NCBI GenBank assembly: GCA_037367405.1
Contig: JAZKJV010005547.1
Coordinates: 594,612-658,611, forward strand
Direction of reading: 5' to 3'
Length of the DNA: 64,000 nt
From: Ottelia alismoides
Lineage: Eukaryota; Streptophyta; Magnoliopsida; Alismatales; Hydrocharitaceae
Under the pieces are notes generated by a model. It did no database searches. It saw nothing but the letters and a program-made list of their open reading frames with translations, and had not been told where the DNA came from. Shown one piece after another: positions 9,270-18,824 of this stretch (positions are counted from its first letter, which is position 1; every line of letters starts with the position of its first letter). Both the position numbers and the translations under genes were made by a program.

Positions 9270-12200
9270 TGATAACTCGGATTTTGCGAGGGTCAAAATA
9301 GTCCACACAAGGCGGAACTACAGTGTCGCTGAGCGACCGCTCACGAAACCCGAATTAATCAACAATTAACCCACAACAGATAAATCAAGCAATGAAAGTA
9401 AATGTGCGGAGTTAAAATTTATTATAACTCTACAACAAGATGTGTATAGTGCAAGTATGTGTAGAGGTCGAACACAGGGAGCAGACAGGTAGAACGGGGC
9501 ACAAGTGCACAAAAATGTGTGTGTATGTGATCAAGTGTCTACTTATACTATTTTTTTTGTGGGTTTTTGAATTTTATATTTTTTATTTAATTTTTAATTT
9601 TGTAATTTTGTATTTTGATTTTTAATTTACTGATTTTATATTTTCTTTTTATATTTTATATTTTTTTATATTTTTTTTCAATATTGGAATGTAAAGACAA
9701 TGTAATAAAAGGAAAACTAAAGTATTTATAGAAATAGATAAAAATACTCAAAAATAAGGAAATAAAGTCTTTTTTGTCTTTTTATACTTTTTTACTGTTT
9801 TTGTGATTTTTGGGTAATTTTTAGAATGTTTTTGGTATTTTTAATTATCAAAATAAGGAAAACAGTGAAGAAAATACAAGGCTGGAACTAAAATGGAGAA
9901 ATGAAATAGCAAACAGTAACAAAAATTCTCCAAATTAATTTTCACTTAAAGATAATAAAACAAGGAAAATTCAGGAAAAGAAAACACTATTTTTGGAGTT
10001 TTTATGAATTTTATAAATTTTTATGAAGGTTTTTAGAGTTTTGCAATTTTTAGGAGTTTGGTTTTGTACTTTTTAATGATTTTTGGTCTGAAATTAAAAC
10101 ACACTAAAAGGAACAAAATATATTTTTTTGGGATTTTTCTGGAGTGTTTTTATATTTTTTAGTGATTTTCTAGTGCAAACAGTGCTGAAAATGGCTATTT
10201 TTGATTTTTTATAAATATAAAAATGCAATAATTATGAAAAATAAAAATATGGTGATAAACGACTATACAACAGGAACTTAAGTTAATTTTTATGGATTTT
10301 TTAGGGTTTTCTAGATGCGTGCATAAAATACAATAAGGGCTCAACGATGCAAAGCCATATAGGGGCTTTTTCGCAATATTCAAAAAGTACAGGGGCTGAT
10401 GCGTAAATTGCCAACAAAAATGTGTACTAAAGAAAATAGTTCTGGACTAGTAGCAAATAAACAAAATGCGAAGGCTATTCGCGCAAAAATCCCAGCCCCA
10501 CGTGCAGAGGCACGCGCGCCTGGGAGGGGCGATTTCGCAATTAACAAAAACGCGTGGGGCACAGTTGCAAATGATACAAAACGTTATCAGCAGCAGATGA
10601 AAGCTTCAGGATGTTCTGAGCATTACACAAAAACGTGGGGGGTTTGGATGCAAAACCCCCCACTAATCCACGTGGCAGCCCGGATGGAAAGGAGTGAGAC
10701 GAGATCAACGGCTGGGCCTCCCCCTTGCTGTGGACGGTTGCGATCAAAAGGGGAGGGGGGCGAAATCGACGGCTGTTGTAGCATGCCCCTCCCCCCTTCG
10801 TTCTTGTTCTTGTCCAGGCGCGCGCAGGTGGCGCGGGCGGCTGCTGCGCGCGGGCGGCGGCGCTCGCGTCTCCTCCGGCGACTCGAGGCTTCCTCAGATG
10901 ATTCCGTGGAGGCTCTGGATACCTGCGAGGTAGAACGGGCTCGAGAGCATCGTCTCGGCCAGGGGATTAATGACGGCGGGTATGCGGATTTTGGCGGAAA
11001 TGAGCTCGCCGGAGCTTGCTCCGGCGAGGAGGTAGCGTGGTAATCGGGTGGTCGCGAAGCAAAACAAACTGGTGGAAGGTTCTGTGGCTGCAGTAATTAA
11101 ATTACGTAAAGACAAGTAAAAAAAGGGGTCCTCAAGGGCGGAATAGCCCAAGGTGGGTACCTCGACGGCCACTCTTGGTCGGAGGTGATGGAAGCACCTC
11201 AACGGCCGCTCAACCTCTCTTCCAGCGGGCTGGAGGACCTCCTGTCACGAGGTCCAGTCCGGAGCTCACGAAGAGGAGAGAAGAAACAGTCAAGAAGGGT
11301 TCAAGGTGCAAAGGAGGGAAATGGGTTCGGTTTTGAAACTTGGCCGAGGGGCGGACTTCGAGGAGGCGTCACGGGTGTTCCTTCGATCCAATCCCCGAGA
11401 TGATGCATGGGCGAGCTAGGTGGATCAGAGGTCTACAAATTTCGTGAAGACCGCAACCCCATTTGGTGAAAGGAACGGCCTGGAAAAATCCGCGAAAACC
11501 AAGAAAAACTCGGTTCTGACACCCAGCAGGATGGGGTCAGAGAGTTGACCGCGGGTCAACTTTCCAACCCCCCTGGTTGGTCCACGTGGACCAACCAGGA
11601 AAAAGCCTGGAAAAACTTATTCTAAAATCATTTAAAAATAGTAAACGATTTTATTAATTTTTGATTATAAAATAAAAAGTTTTTATTATTTTATAAATTA
11701 TTTTATTATGATTTTTATTTATTTTTATGGAGTATATTTTTACAAGTTTGCATTTATACCCTTATAGGTATCTATATCTATGTATTTAAGTATTCTATTT
11801 TTATTTAGGTATTTTTAATTTATTTTATTTTGGTTTTTATTTTCTAAAATTATAAAATACTTTTATAGACACAAATATATTTTTATTTTATTTTTCTGAT
11901 TTATTTTGTATATTTAATAAAATACAAGTATGTTTTGTATTGATATAAGTATAGGTATGTATCTATGTATTGAATATATACAAGTATTTTTATTTTTGTT
12001 TTTATTTAGGTTTTTATTCTTCTTTTAATGTACATAATTATTATAAGTATTATTTACAACATTATAAAAATATAAAATTATAAAAATAATAAATAATAAT
12101 ATGTACAAGTATACAATGAGGGTCCAAAAGTCAACTTTCAAACCGTAGCTCCGCCAACTGCGAAACCACCGCCATTAATTAGATTATTTTCTTCTATATA

Positions 12201-12739
12201 CAATTAAAGGTGAGTACGCTGCATTTGGAGTTTTTATTTGTGAGATACGGGTCTGGGAAGTTGAGATTCTGGAATTTTATTCAGACCATAACTTTTTATC
12301 TGTACATTATTTTTCTGTGAAATCAATTTTGTATTTTTCTTTATTAATTTATCTACAACTTTCATTTACAAAGTTTCTTTATTTGAAGTATAAAAAGTGG
12401 AACCAAAAATAGGCCCCAAAATGAATAAAGAATGAATAAAGGTTGTAGGTATTTTATCTGTATTTTGGCCCTTATCTCCCCCTACTTTATTCCTTGTCGA
12501 CCTATTCATCAAGATGCCTAGGTCTCGGGGTTTCGGGTCATAAAATATTTACAATATTTTATTCTTTTTCTTTTCTTTTCTTTATTCTATAATTTTGGCA
12601 TTAAAAACCGTATTTTATACAATATTTACACACATATACATGAATGCTAAAATGCATGAATTAATGCTATTTACACGCATTTGCTAGGGTTTTTAAGGCC
12701 AAAATGATAGAATAAAGATGATGAAACATGGATTCATCA
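9270..12739 (-). repeat. 3' LTR of the non-autonomous element
   Basis: Nearly identical to 18825-22292. On the - strand it begins TGATGAATCC (12739 downward) with a small hairpin TGATGAA..TTCATCA, and ends ..GTTATCA at 9270. Dyads inside include a perfect 28-bp palindrome at 11572-11599 centred on CACGTG, an AGTTGACC-gcg-GGTCAACT dyad at 11543-11561, and CTCGCCGGAG-cttg-CTCCGGCGAG at 11005-11028. Open frames of up to 214 codons in it have no recognisable domain. Confidence 0.93.
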
Positions 12740-12791
12740 TCCCCCTATACTTGCCTTTGCTAGTCCCTAGCAAACACTTATGCAATAAGTG
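12740..12791 (-). promoter_or_regulatory. Polypurine tract with two upstream hairpins
   Basis: On the - strand the sequence next to the 3' LTR reads GCAAGTATAGGGGGA, then TGATG of the LTR: the plus-strand DNA priming site. Directly upstream are two perfect hairpins, TTTGCTAG-gga-CTAGCAAA (12756-12774) and CACTTA-ttgca-TAAGTG (12775-12791). The same arrangement occurs at 25795-25847 and 40769-40821. Confidence 0.8.
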
Positions 12792-14700
12792 CAGAAAAAG
12801 AAAAATAAAGAAAAGAAAAAGAAGAAAGATGGACTAAATTTAATTGTCAAACTTGTCTTCACAAAATCAAAGTTTGGAGCTTAAGTCGGACCTTTGGAAT
12901 TTTAGTGCGGGCGGAACCTTATTGAGAACCGAATTTGAAATCCAACAGTCCCTGAGAATCCCAATACCTCTGCTCAAGTCTCCTCAATAGCCAGGTCAGA
13001 AATATCTCAATTCATACGCAAACCCTTACGACTATGAATCTGACTCGTACAGTGTAAGTGATGGTGGCTCTCCCCAACTAGAATGACAAAGAAACTGACT
13101 TCTCCAGTATGACAACCCAATGATTCCCCAATCCAATGACTCCATCCTCGAGGAGCGGGGTATTCCCTTCTAAGTTCAAGTGGCAACCAGCTCAAGAGGA
13201 GGGGGTGAAGAGAAGAATGGACGGTAGCCAGTGTAGCTACCTATCCTTGGATGCAAGACCAGTGTAGTCAAGTCATCCTGCTGCAGGCTCACATGATATG
13301 ACTTTGGAACTCAAGCTTGCTTATTGACTTTACAACATATGTACATACTTTGCAGGATTTTTATTTTTGTACATGCCTGAACTTTCTTTTTTTTATCTCT
13401 CTCTCTTTTTTTTTTTGAAATACTATTCACAGCAGCATTTACATAAGGAGTTTTTCCTCTTGAGCCAGTAGACTATCCCTCTTTTGAAGCTTTATCGCAA
13501 CCCACAGCCTCCTGTCTTTAGACTTCCTAATCACTGGACGGGTTGGGGTGCACTTCCCTCCCTAGAGGAGGACAAGTGTTTCCACTTGTGTGCGTCTCAT
13601 ACCGGCAAATCCAATCCCCTCACCACTCCAACTGAGTTGAGCCATGTGAAAGGTGCAAGTGTCCAAGTTTGATCATTATCAACAAGAATCGTGCGTGTGC
13701 TCCGAAATACTCTACTTAGGCAGTCAAGAATCCATCGAACCAAGTCTCGTGATCCTCAAAGAATTAAGTCAACTAGACCTGAAGTACCTCAAACCCAGTT
13801 CCTATAAGGTTCCTGTTATTAGGTAGATTTTAAGGTCCAATCAAGCTCCAATCTTCGGATTTTACTTAGACTTGTTCAACTATCAAACTCAATCCGAAAA
13901 ATGCTCATGCTATGCAATGCAATGCAGAAAATATTTTTGTGATGCAATTTTTCAAAGATTTTGAACTTTTTATGGATTTTGAAAAGATGGTGATGATGAT
14001 GCATATGCAGATGCATTTTTTGTATTTTCAAAAAGATTTTTCAAATGTTTTTGGATTTTAAATTTTTCAAATGTTTTTGGGAATTTTTGAAAACAAAAAG
14101 ATTTTGGCTAAAGACTAGGTGAAAATATGTACACGGGAGTGCTTCTTATATTTACAAGAAGTGGATTTTAAGAATTTACAGGGTAAGTGGTCAGTTTTAT
14201 ACATATATATATACAGTGGATTTTGGTGTGATGTATATATTCCTCAAACTTATTTGAAAACAAGCTTTTCACACAATTTTTGAAAACTATAGTCCAAAAT
14301 AATTTTTACAAACATTTTACACACATTTGAAAATCATTTTGCAAAGGCTTTCAAAACAGTATATATAGGTTTTTCAAATCATTTTTGCAACCATTTTTCA
14401 AACCATTTGCAAATCATTTTTCAAACATTTTATTTCACACAAAGAAAAGAAATTTTACAATCCACACAATTTACACAGGTTGAAAACATATAACAAAATA
14501 TTTTCAAAATAGTTTTCAATAAATGTTCACAAAGATTTTCAAACTATTTTTCAAACATTTTGCAAAAAAAACATTTTCACCTGATTTATTAATCAGTAAA
14601 TACAAAAAGAATTTGAGGAATAACCACATCTTTTTATTAAGAATTTTTAATGAATTTTAAAGAATTATTAGCCATATTATTAGGAAAATACGAAAGTACG
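12792..14700 (-). other. 3' untranslated region of the non-autonomous element
   Basis: Homologous, in inverted orientation, to 38880-40768 of the second element, including the landmark around 13440-13670 (CCTCCCTAGAGGAGGA, an imperfect dyad) and the segment 13020-13200. From about 13900 to 14620 the sequence is a degenerate array of TTTTCAAA and ATTTGAAAA words. Short open frames of 60-odd codons are present but differ between copies, and I do not consider them genes. Confidence 0.65.
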
Positions 14701-14737
14701 AGTTATGGCTAAAGTATATACGTAGTATATACGACCC

Positions 14738-15350
14738 CCCTATACTTAGCTTGAGCTATGTCCTCATAGATCGGAGAGAAAAGAGAAGACATAACTCGTA
14801 CTAAGTATAGGCAAGTCTAAAGAATAAAGGAATAATAGATGAATAAATGAATGAGAAGTTGACCGTCCCCCCTATACTTAGGATCAAATAATCCTAAGTA
14901 TAGCAGACTGTACACAAAGCAGGGAGGGTCAAGGGTGGGAATGAACAGATCGTACTCAGATTGTCTCCCCCTATACTTAGGGTAAGATATCCCTAAGTAT
15001 AGACAAGAAGAGGAGACAATGGAGAGGATCGAAAAGGATAGAACAACTCGGGGTGCCAACCCCCCTATACTTAGGACAAAGTACGTCCTAAGTATGGAAA
15101 ACTGTCTACAAGGGCGGCACCTTTTCGGTAGATAAAGAGGATAGAAAAGGAAAAGAAGAAAAGAAGAAAATAAGAAAAGAGATGAAGATGGAAGAAGAGA
15201 TCGTGAGGATGTACACATCACTCCCCCTATACTCAGGGTAAAAGAAGCCCTAAGTATAGGCAACAACAGGAGTGATGACACGGAACGAAGAAAGAGCACT
15301 CGGCTCGTCCACCCCCCTATACTTAGGACAGAGTACGTCCTAAGTAAGGC
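14738..15350 (-). repeat. Row of six hairpins carrying PPT-like 3' arms
   Basis: Six inverted repeats with stems of 10-13 bp, most built on CTATACTTAGG / CCTAAGTATAG, lie at about 15320-15346, 15227-15259, 15066-15098, 14971-15002, 14872-14903 and 14739-14811. In the element's sense each 3' arm runs into GGGGG or GGGGGG, giving AAGTATAGGGGG, the same core as the true polypurine tract at 12740. The first two units look like a tandem copy (about 255 bp) of the third and fourth. The hairpin at 15227-15259 has one imperfect pair, which is G-U in the sense RNA but C-A on the other strand. The row starts about 90 bp after the stop of the 667-codon gene. Confidence 0.85.
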
Positions 15351-15439
15351 AGACTCGAGGAATGGGTAGACGAGCAATATGGTAGAGAGAACAGCGATGA
15401 ACAAAGGAGAATGTACAACAGAGGTGGATATACAGATGG

Positions 15440-17443
15440 TCAAGAAGGTTGAAAGCGAACCTTCTTGCGGGACCGCTGAGGAATGGATCTTGTGTGATGC
15501 AGGTCGACATCGGGGTCCATAGTGGACGAAAGCCGATCAGGGTCGACACAGTGAAGGTCCTCAGTGGAATCGAATCTGAAAGGGACGAACTGGTCAATGG
15601 AAGTAGTACGGCTAGGTTCTCCCTTGGTGGTCCTCTGGTGTAGAGGCACAGACGTATGAGTGGAAGAAGTACGGCTCGGTCCGGCCTTGGGAGTCTCGCT
15701 GATATCAAAGTGGAATGGGACGAACTCATCATCATCGGAAGTAGTGTACTCAGAGTCGTCCTGCGAGGAGTCATCCAGGTCAAAACCAAAAGGCACGAAC
15801 TCATCGGTGGAAGTAGTCGAACTCTGTTCGTCCTCTATAATCTCAACTGGATCATCTTTTTCATCAAAAGGTCCGAATCTCTGAAGAAAAGCAACAAAAT
15901 CAAATTCGGCCTTAGTCTCATCAGTATCTACATGGGCAGGAACGGACTCATCAGTGGAAGTAGTCAGAGCATGTCCGTCCTGTATAGTCTCTATATCTGC
16001 CCTCCGCTCAATGGTGTCAATCGTGTAAATCCCGCGGATGTCATCAACACATCGCCAATCATAGGAAGCGGAAACACCAAGGTCTATGCTTTCCGAGCTT
16101 TCCTCCTTAGAGAGGAATTCTCGGGTCTCATCATCGGTCATGAAGAAGGTCTCTCTGATATCCTCATATAGATCATAGTCCTCGGGGTCAGCCAAGATAG
16201 GTGAAGTCACATCAGGTGCGGGTCTCTGGTCAGCAGTGGGTGCGGTGATCACTGCTTCGCCCTCGTCAGCAGGACGGAAGCGAATCTCTCCTGATCCGTA
16301 ATCAATAACGACTCTCGCAGAGGCGAGGAATGGTCGTCCCAGGATGATTGGAGATGGCTCCCCTGTGGAGTTCTCCATGGGCAATACGACAAAATCAACG
16401 TGATAGCTCATGCCCCGAATCGAGATGACGGCGTTTTCAAGGATACCCTTCGGCCTCTTTATTGATCCATCAGCAAACTGAACGATCATCCTGGTCTTAT
16501 TGAGAGGCCCTAGGTGAAGAGACTGTACCAACGAGAAGGGTATGATGCTAATCGAAGCACCGCCGTCTAGGAGAGTGCGATCACATGTGTGGTCAGAGAT
16601 TGTGCAGCTAATGAAAGGTGTGGAAGTGTTCCTCTTCCGAGGAATGGGACGGTGTGTGATGGCGTGGGCAGTGGCCATGGTCAAAATATGACGCTCAGAT
16701 CTGCTCCTCCGCTTTCTCTTCTTGGGAGGAGGAGCAGATAAATCGGTCATGGCCTGCTGAAGTGGGGCACGGATAATCTCATGTATGGTGGCCACCACTT
16801 CGGGTTCAGTCAGCATTTTTTTGAATTTTTGGACCTCCTCCATACAAGGGAGGAAGTCGGAATCAGCATATACACGAGGTATGCCAAGAGCAGTCTGTAC
16901 AGCGGCATCCTCGGGGTCAAAGGTGGGACCGGGTGTGAATGCATGTGTGGTCAAAAAGTCTGGCAAGTGGGCGCTCTCCTCACAGTCCGACTCGATCGTG
17001 TGTCTCCCGAAATCTTTTTGTGTTTTTAAATTTTTCTCATTTTTTTGTGTTTTGGGCGATTGCAAGCTCTCATGGAAATCCTCGAATGAACCCATATCAT
17101 CAAATGGTGGAATATCATGGTCGCTCTTATTGGTATTAGTGAGGTGGTCAATCCTCTGTCTCATATGATCCATCATCTGGGTCAAGTGCTCAAGGGTGGA
17201 CTCCATGAAAGGTGACTCCATCAGCTCAGTCTCGGGTGGATGTGAAGGTGGAGGCGGATAATACACAGGTGGGGATAGAGGTGGGTGTGGGTAGAAATCC
17301 GAGGTCTGATACTGTGGCTGAGGCGGATATGTACAAAAATCAAAAAAAGTGGGAGGATGATCCTCCTGATAAAAGGGAGGTACACCGGCTGGAGCGAGCG
17401 AGGGGTCCGCAAAGTCCGGATAAAAAATGCTCCAGGGGTCCAT
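15440..17443 (-). CDS. Retropepsin-like single protein of the non-autonomous LTR element, 667 aa
   Basis: The frame is intact from ATG 17443 to the stop at 15440, although the element has no polymerase genes. Residues 1-80 are rich in Pro and Tyr. Residues 81-104 (ESTLEHLTQMMDHMRQRIDH) look like a short coiled coil. A basic cluster KKRKRRSR at 241-248 could be a nuclear signal. Residues about 275-385 form a retropepsin-like domain: LLDGGAS at 291-297, FADGSIKRPKG, then IILGRPFLASA from 366. The usual catalytic Asp-Thr-Gly reads Asp-Gly-Gly here, while the related element has DTGSS. Residues 390-667 are acidic with five loose repeats of the TTSTDEFVPFxFD type (near 494, 543, 567, 592, 613). 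There is no zinc knuckle. It may be a gag-protease remnant kept as a structural protein; whether it still cleaves is unknown. The domain is firm, the function inferred. Confidence 0.85.
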   Translation of the reverse strand: MDPWSIFYPDFADPSLAPAGVPPFYQEDHPPTFFDFCTYPPQPQYQTSDFYPHPPLSPPVYYPPPPSHPPETELMESPFMESTLEHLTQMMDHMRQRIDHLTNTNKSDHDIPPFDDMGSFEDFHESLQSPKTQKNEKNLKTQKDFGRHTIESDCEESAHLPDFLTTHAFTPGPTFDPEDAAVQTALGIPRVYADSDFLPCMEEVQKFKKMLTEPEVVATIHEIIRAPLQQAMTDLSAPPPKKRKRRSRSERHILTMATAHAITHRPIPRKRNTSTPFISCTISDHTCDRTLLDGGASISIIPFSLVQSLHLGPLNKTRMIVQFADGSIKRPKGILENAVISIRGMSYHVDFVVLPMENSTGEPSPIILGRPFLASARVVIDYGSGEIRFRPADEGEAVITAPTADQRPAPDVTSPILADPEDYDLYEDIRETFFMTDDETREFLSKEESSESIDLGVSASYDWRCVDDIRGIYTIDTIERRADIETIQDGHALTTSTDESVPAHVDTDETKAEFDFVAFLQRFGPFDEKDDPVEIIEDEQSSTTSTDEFVPFGFDLDDSSQDDSEYTTSDDDEFVPFHFDISETPKAGPSRTSSTHTSVPLHQRTTKGEPSRTTSIDQFVPFRFDSTEDLHCVDPDRLSSTMDPDVDLHHTRSIPQRSRKKVRFQPS

Positions 17444-18799
17444 CTCGAAAACAAAAGGAAGTGATTCGGGGGAGCACGAAGGTCAAGTCAAAAGAGTGCG
17501 GGAAAAGGCGCAAATGCGCAGAGATGATCTAGGACACACAAAAACAATCACAAGCAAAAATGAAAAACAAGTCAAACCCTCAATTCATCTACTCAACTCG
17601 GTAGAGACCGCAAAGAGCGGTCTTTTTATCTTGTCTGTTTTAGAGTTAGGTGAGAAGTCAAAATATTTGCACAAACACTTAGGAGGCTGAATATGGGATT
17701 TGGGCACTAATCCTTAGTGTGTGCGCGAGCAAGTAGAAGCGAAGACAATGAGGGGATTACTCGCCCCAATACAAGATGTTTCTTTTTGATCGGTTTTAGG
17801 GTCGAGTAAAATTAGCAGTCCCAATTTTATTGATTATCACTTTTTTTTGGATTTTTAGTAAAAATGCACGATCCTATCGGGGAGTCAATTCCTTTAAGAT
17901 CCTAGGTTGGCAAAATCAGAGGTAGAGTCGGAAAAGCAATGCAAGCGGTAAATAATGATGGATGCTAAAGCGTAAATGCTCACCTTGCCTCCAGCACTCT
18001 ACATGCAAGGATGCTCAGCAGAATTGAAACCTATCTATATGCAAATGCAAAGCCGATGAAATCGCCCTAAGTTCAAAAATTGCTATTAGCGGGAAGAACC
18101 ACAAGTTGACCGTCAATCCTCAACCCAAGAGTCCGGTCTAGGCTCACCCCTCCTCTGCTCAACAAATTGAGGGTAGGAGAAAGCGCTTTGCGGGGAGAGC
18201 TCGCGGCACGACGGGTTGAAGGTGAGGATCAACTATTTAAAATTTGACTAAGTCCAAACGAGACTATAGGTGCATGCAAAATATTAGGTGTTTGGCCTTA
18301 GTCTATCGCAAACAATCCTAGAACTGGGGGCTCAATCACACAAAAGAAATAAAATCGAAAAACAAAACAAAATAAAATAAAAAAAATGCAATGAAAAGCC
18401 GACAAAAACCGCGAGAGCCCCCAAGTGAACAATCACTTGGAAATTAGGCTCGAATGTCCAAATGTTCGGGTGTACCTGTATTATTACAAATTAAGAGTCT
18501 CTCTCTCACTACGAATTACAAAATAAATGCAATGCAAGAAAATAAATGCTAAGAAGTTGTCTTGCAAAATCCTCCCAGTCCTTCTTTGTGCAAAGCTAAA
18601 GCCGCTTCACGTGGGTGCCAAGGTGCTCCAAGAGGGGCTCCTCCCTCGATCCGCGTACCTCGCACGGAATCCAAACAAGGAGAGTGGTTAGACAATTCAA
18701 AAGATATATCCAAAAATAAGGAAGATCAAATGGCGAAAAAGAAAAGCCGCGAAAATAGACAATGAATCACAAACACAAACAAGACCCGAACTACGCGCT
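17444..18799 (-). other. Leader (5' untranslated region) of the non-autonomous element
   Basis: This 1.36-kb stretch lies between the primer site and the start of the 667-codon gene, reading on the - strand. It contains a block at about 18117-18215 that is also present in the leader of the second element (30353-30450): in sense, the words AGCGCTTTCTCCTA, TTGAGCAGAGGAGGGGTGAG and CCTAGACCGGAC are shared. Such a conserved block is a candidate RNA packaging or dimer signal. I see no convincing gene in the rest. Confidence 0.6.
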
Positions 18800-18804
18800 G
18801 TTGC

Positions 18805-18822
18805 TCCCCGGCAACGGCGCCA
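18805..18822 (-). promoter_or_regulatory. Primer binding site, tRNA-Asp
   Basis: In the element's sense, two bases after the LTR end, the sequence TGGCGCCGTTGCCGGGGA is complementary to the 3' end of plant tRNA-Asp(GTC). This is the usual primer of Athila/Tat retrotransposons and fixes the element's orientation. Confidence 0.93.
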
Positions 18823-18824
18823 TT

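Noticed and set aside
10399..11043. 214-codon open frame on the + strand, repeated at 19952-20596
   Set aside because: It lies within the LTR, antisense to the element. Its presence in both copies only reflects the near identity of young LTRs, and it has no domain.
13007..13195. 62-codon frame (SWLPLELRREYPAPRGW) seen in all three copies of the 3' region
   Set aside because: It is conserved only as far as the DNA is conserved, with no start context or domain, and it lies antisense to the non-autonomous element's own direction only because that strand happens to be open in each copy.
14817..15443. 208-codon frame on the - strand with repeated SVLSIGG words
   Set aside because: The repeated words are translations of the hairpin stems (CCTAAGTATAGGGGG). 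The frame is a shadow of the hairpin row.
18800..18822. Possible tRNA-Asp gene at the sequence complementary to tRNA-Asp
   Set aside because: Only the 3'-end complement is present, directly beside an LTR. It is the primer binding site.
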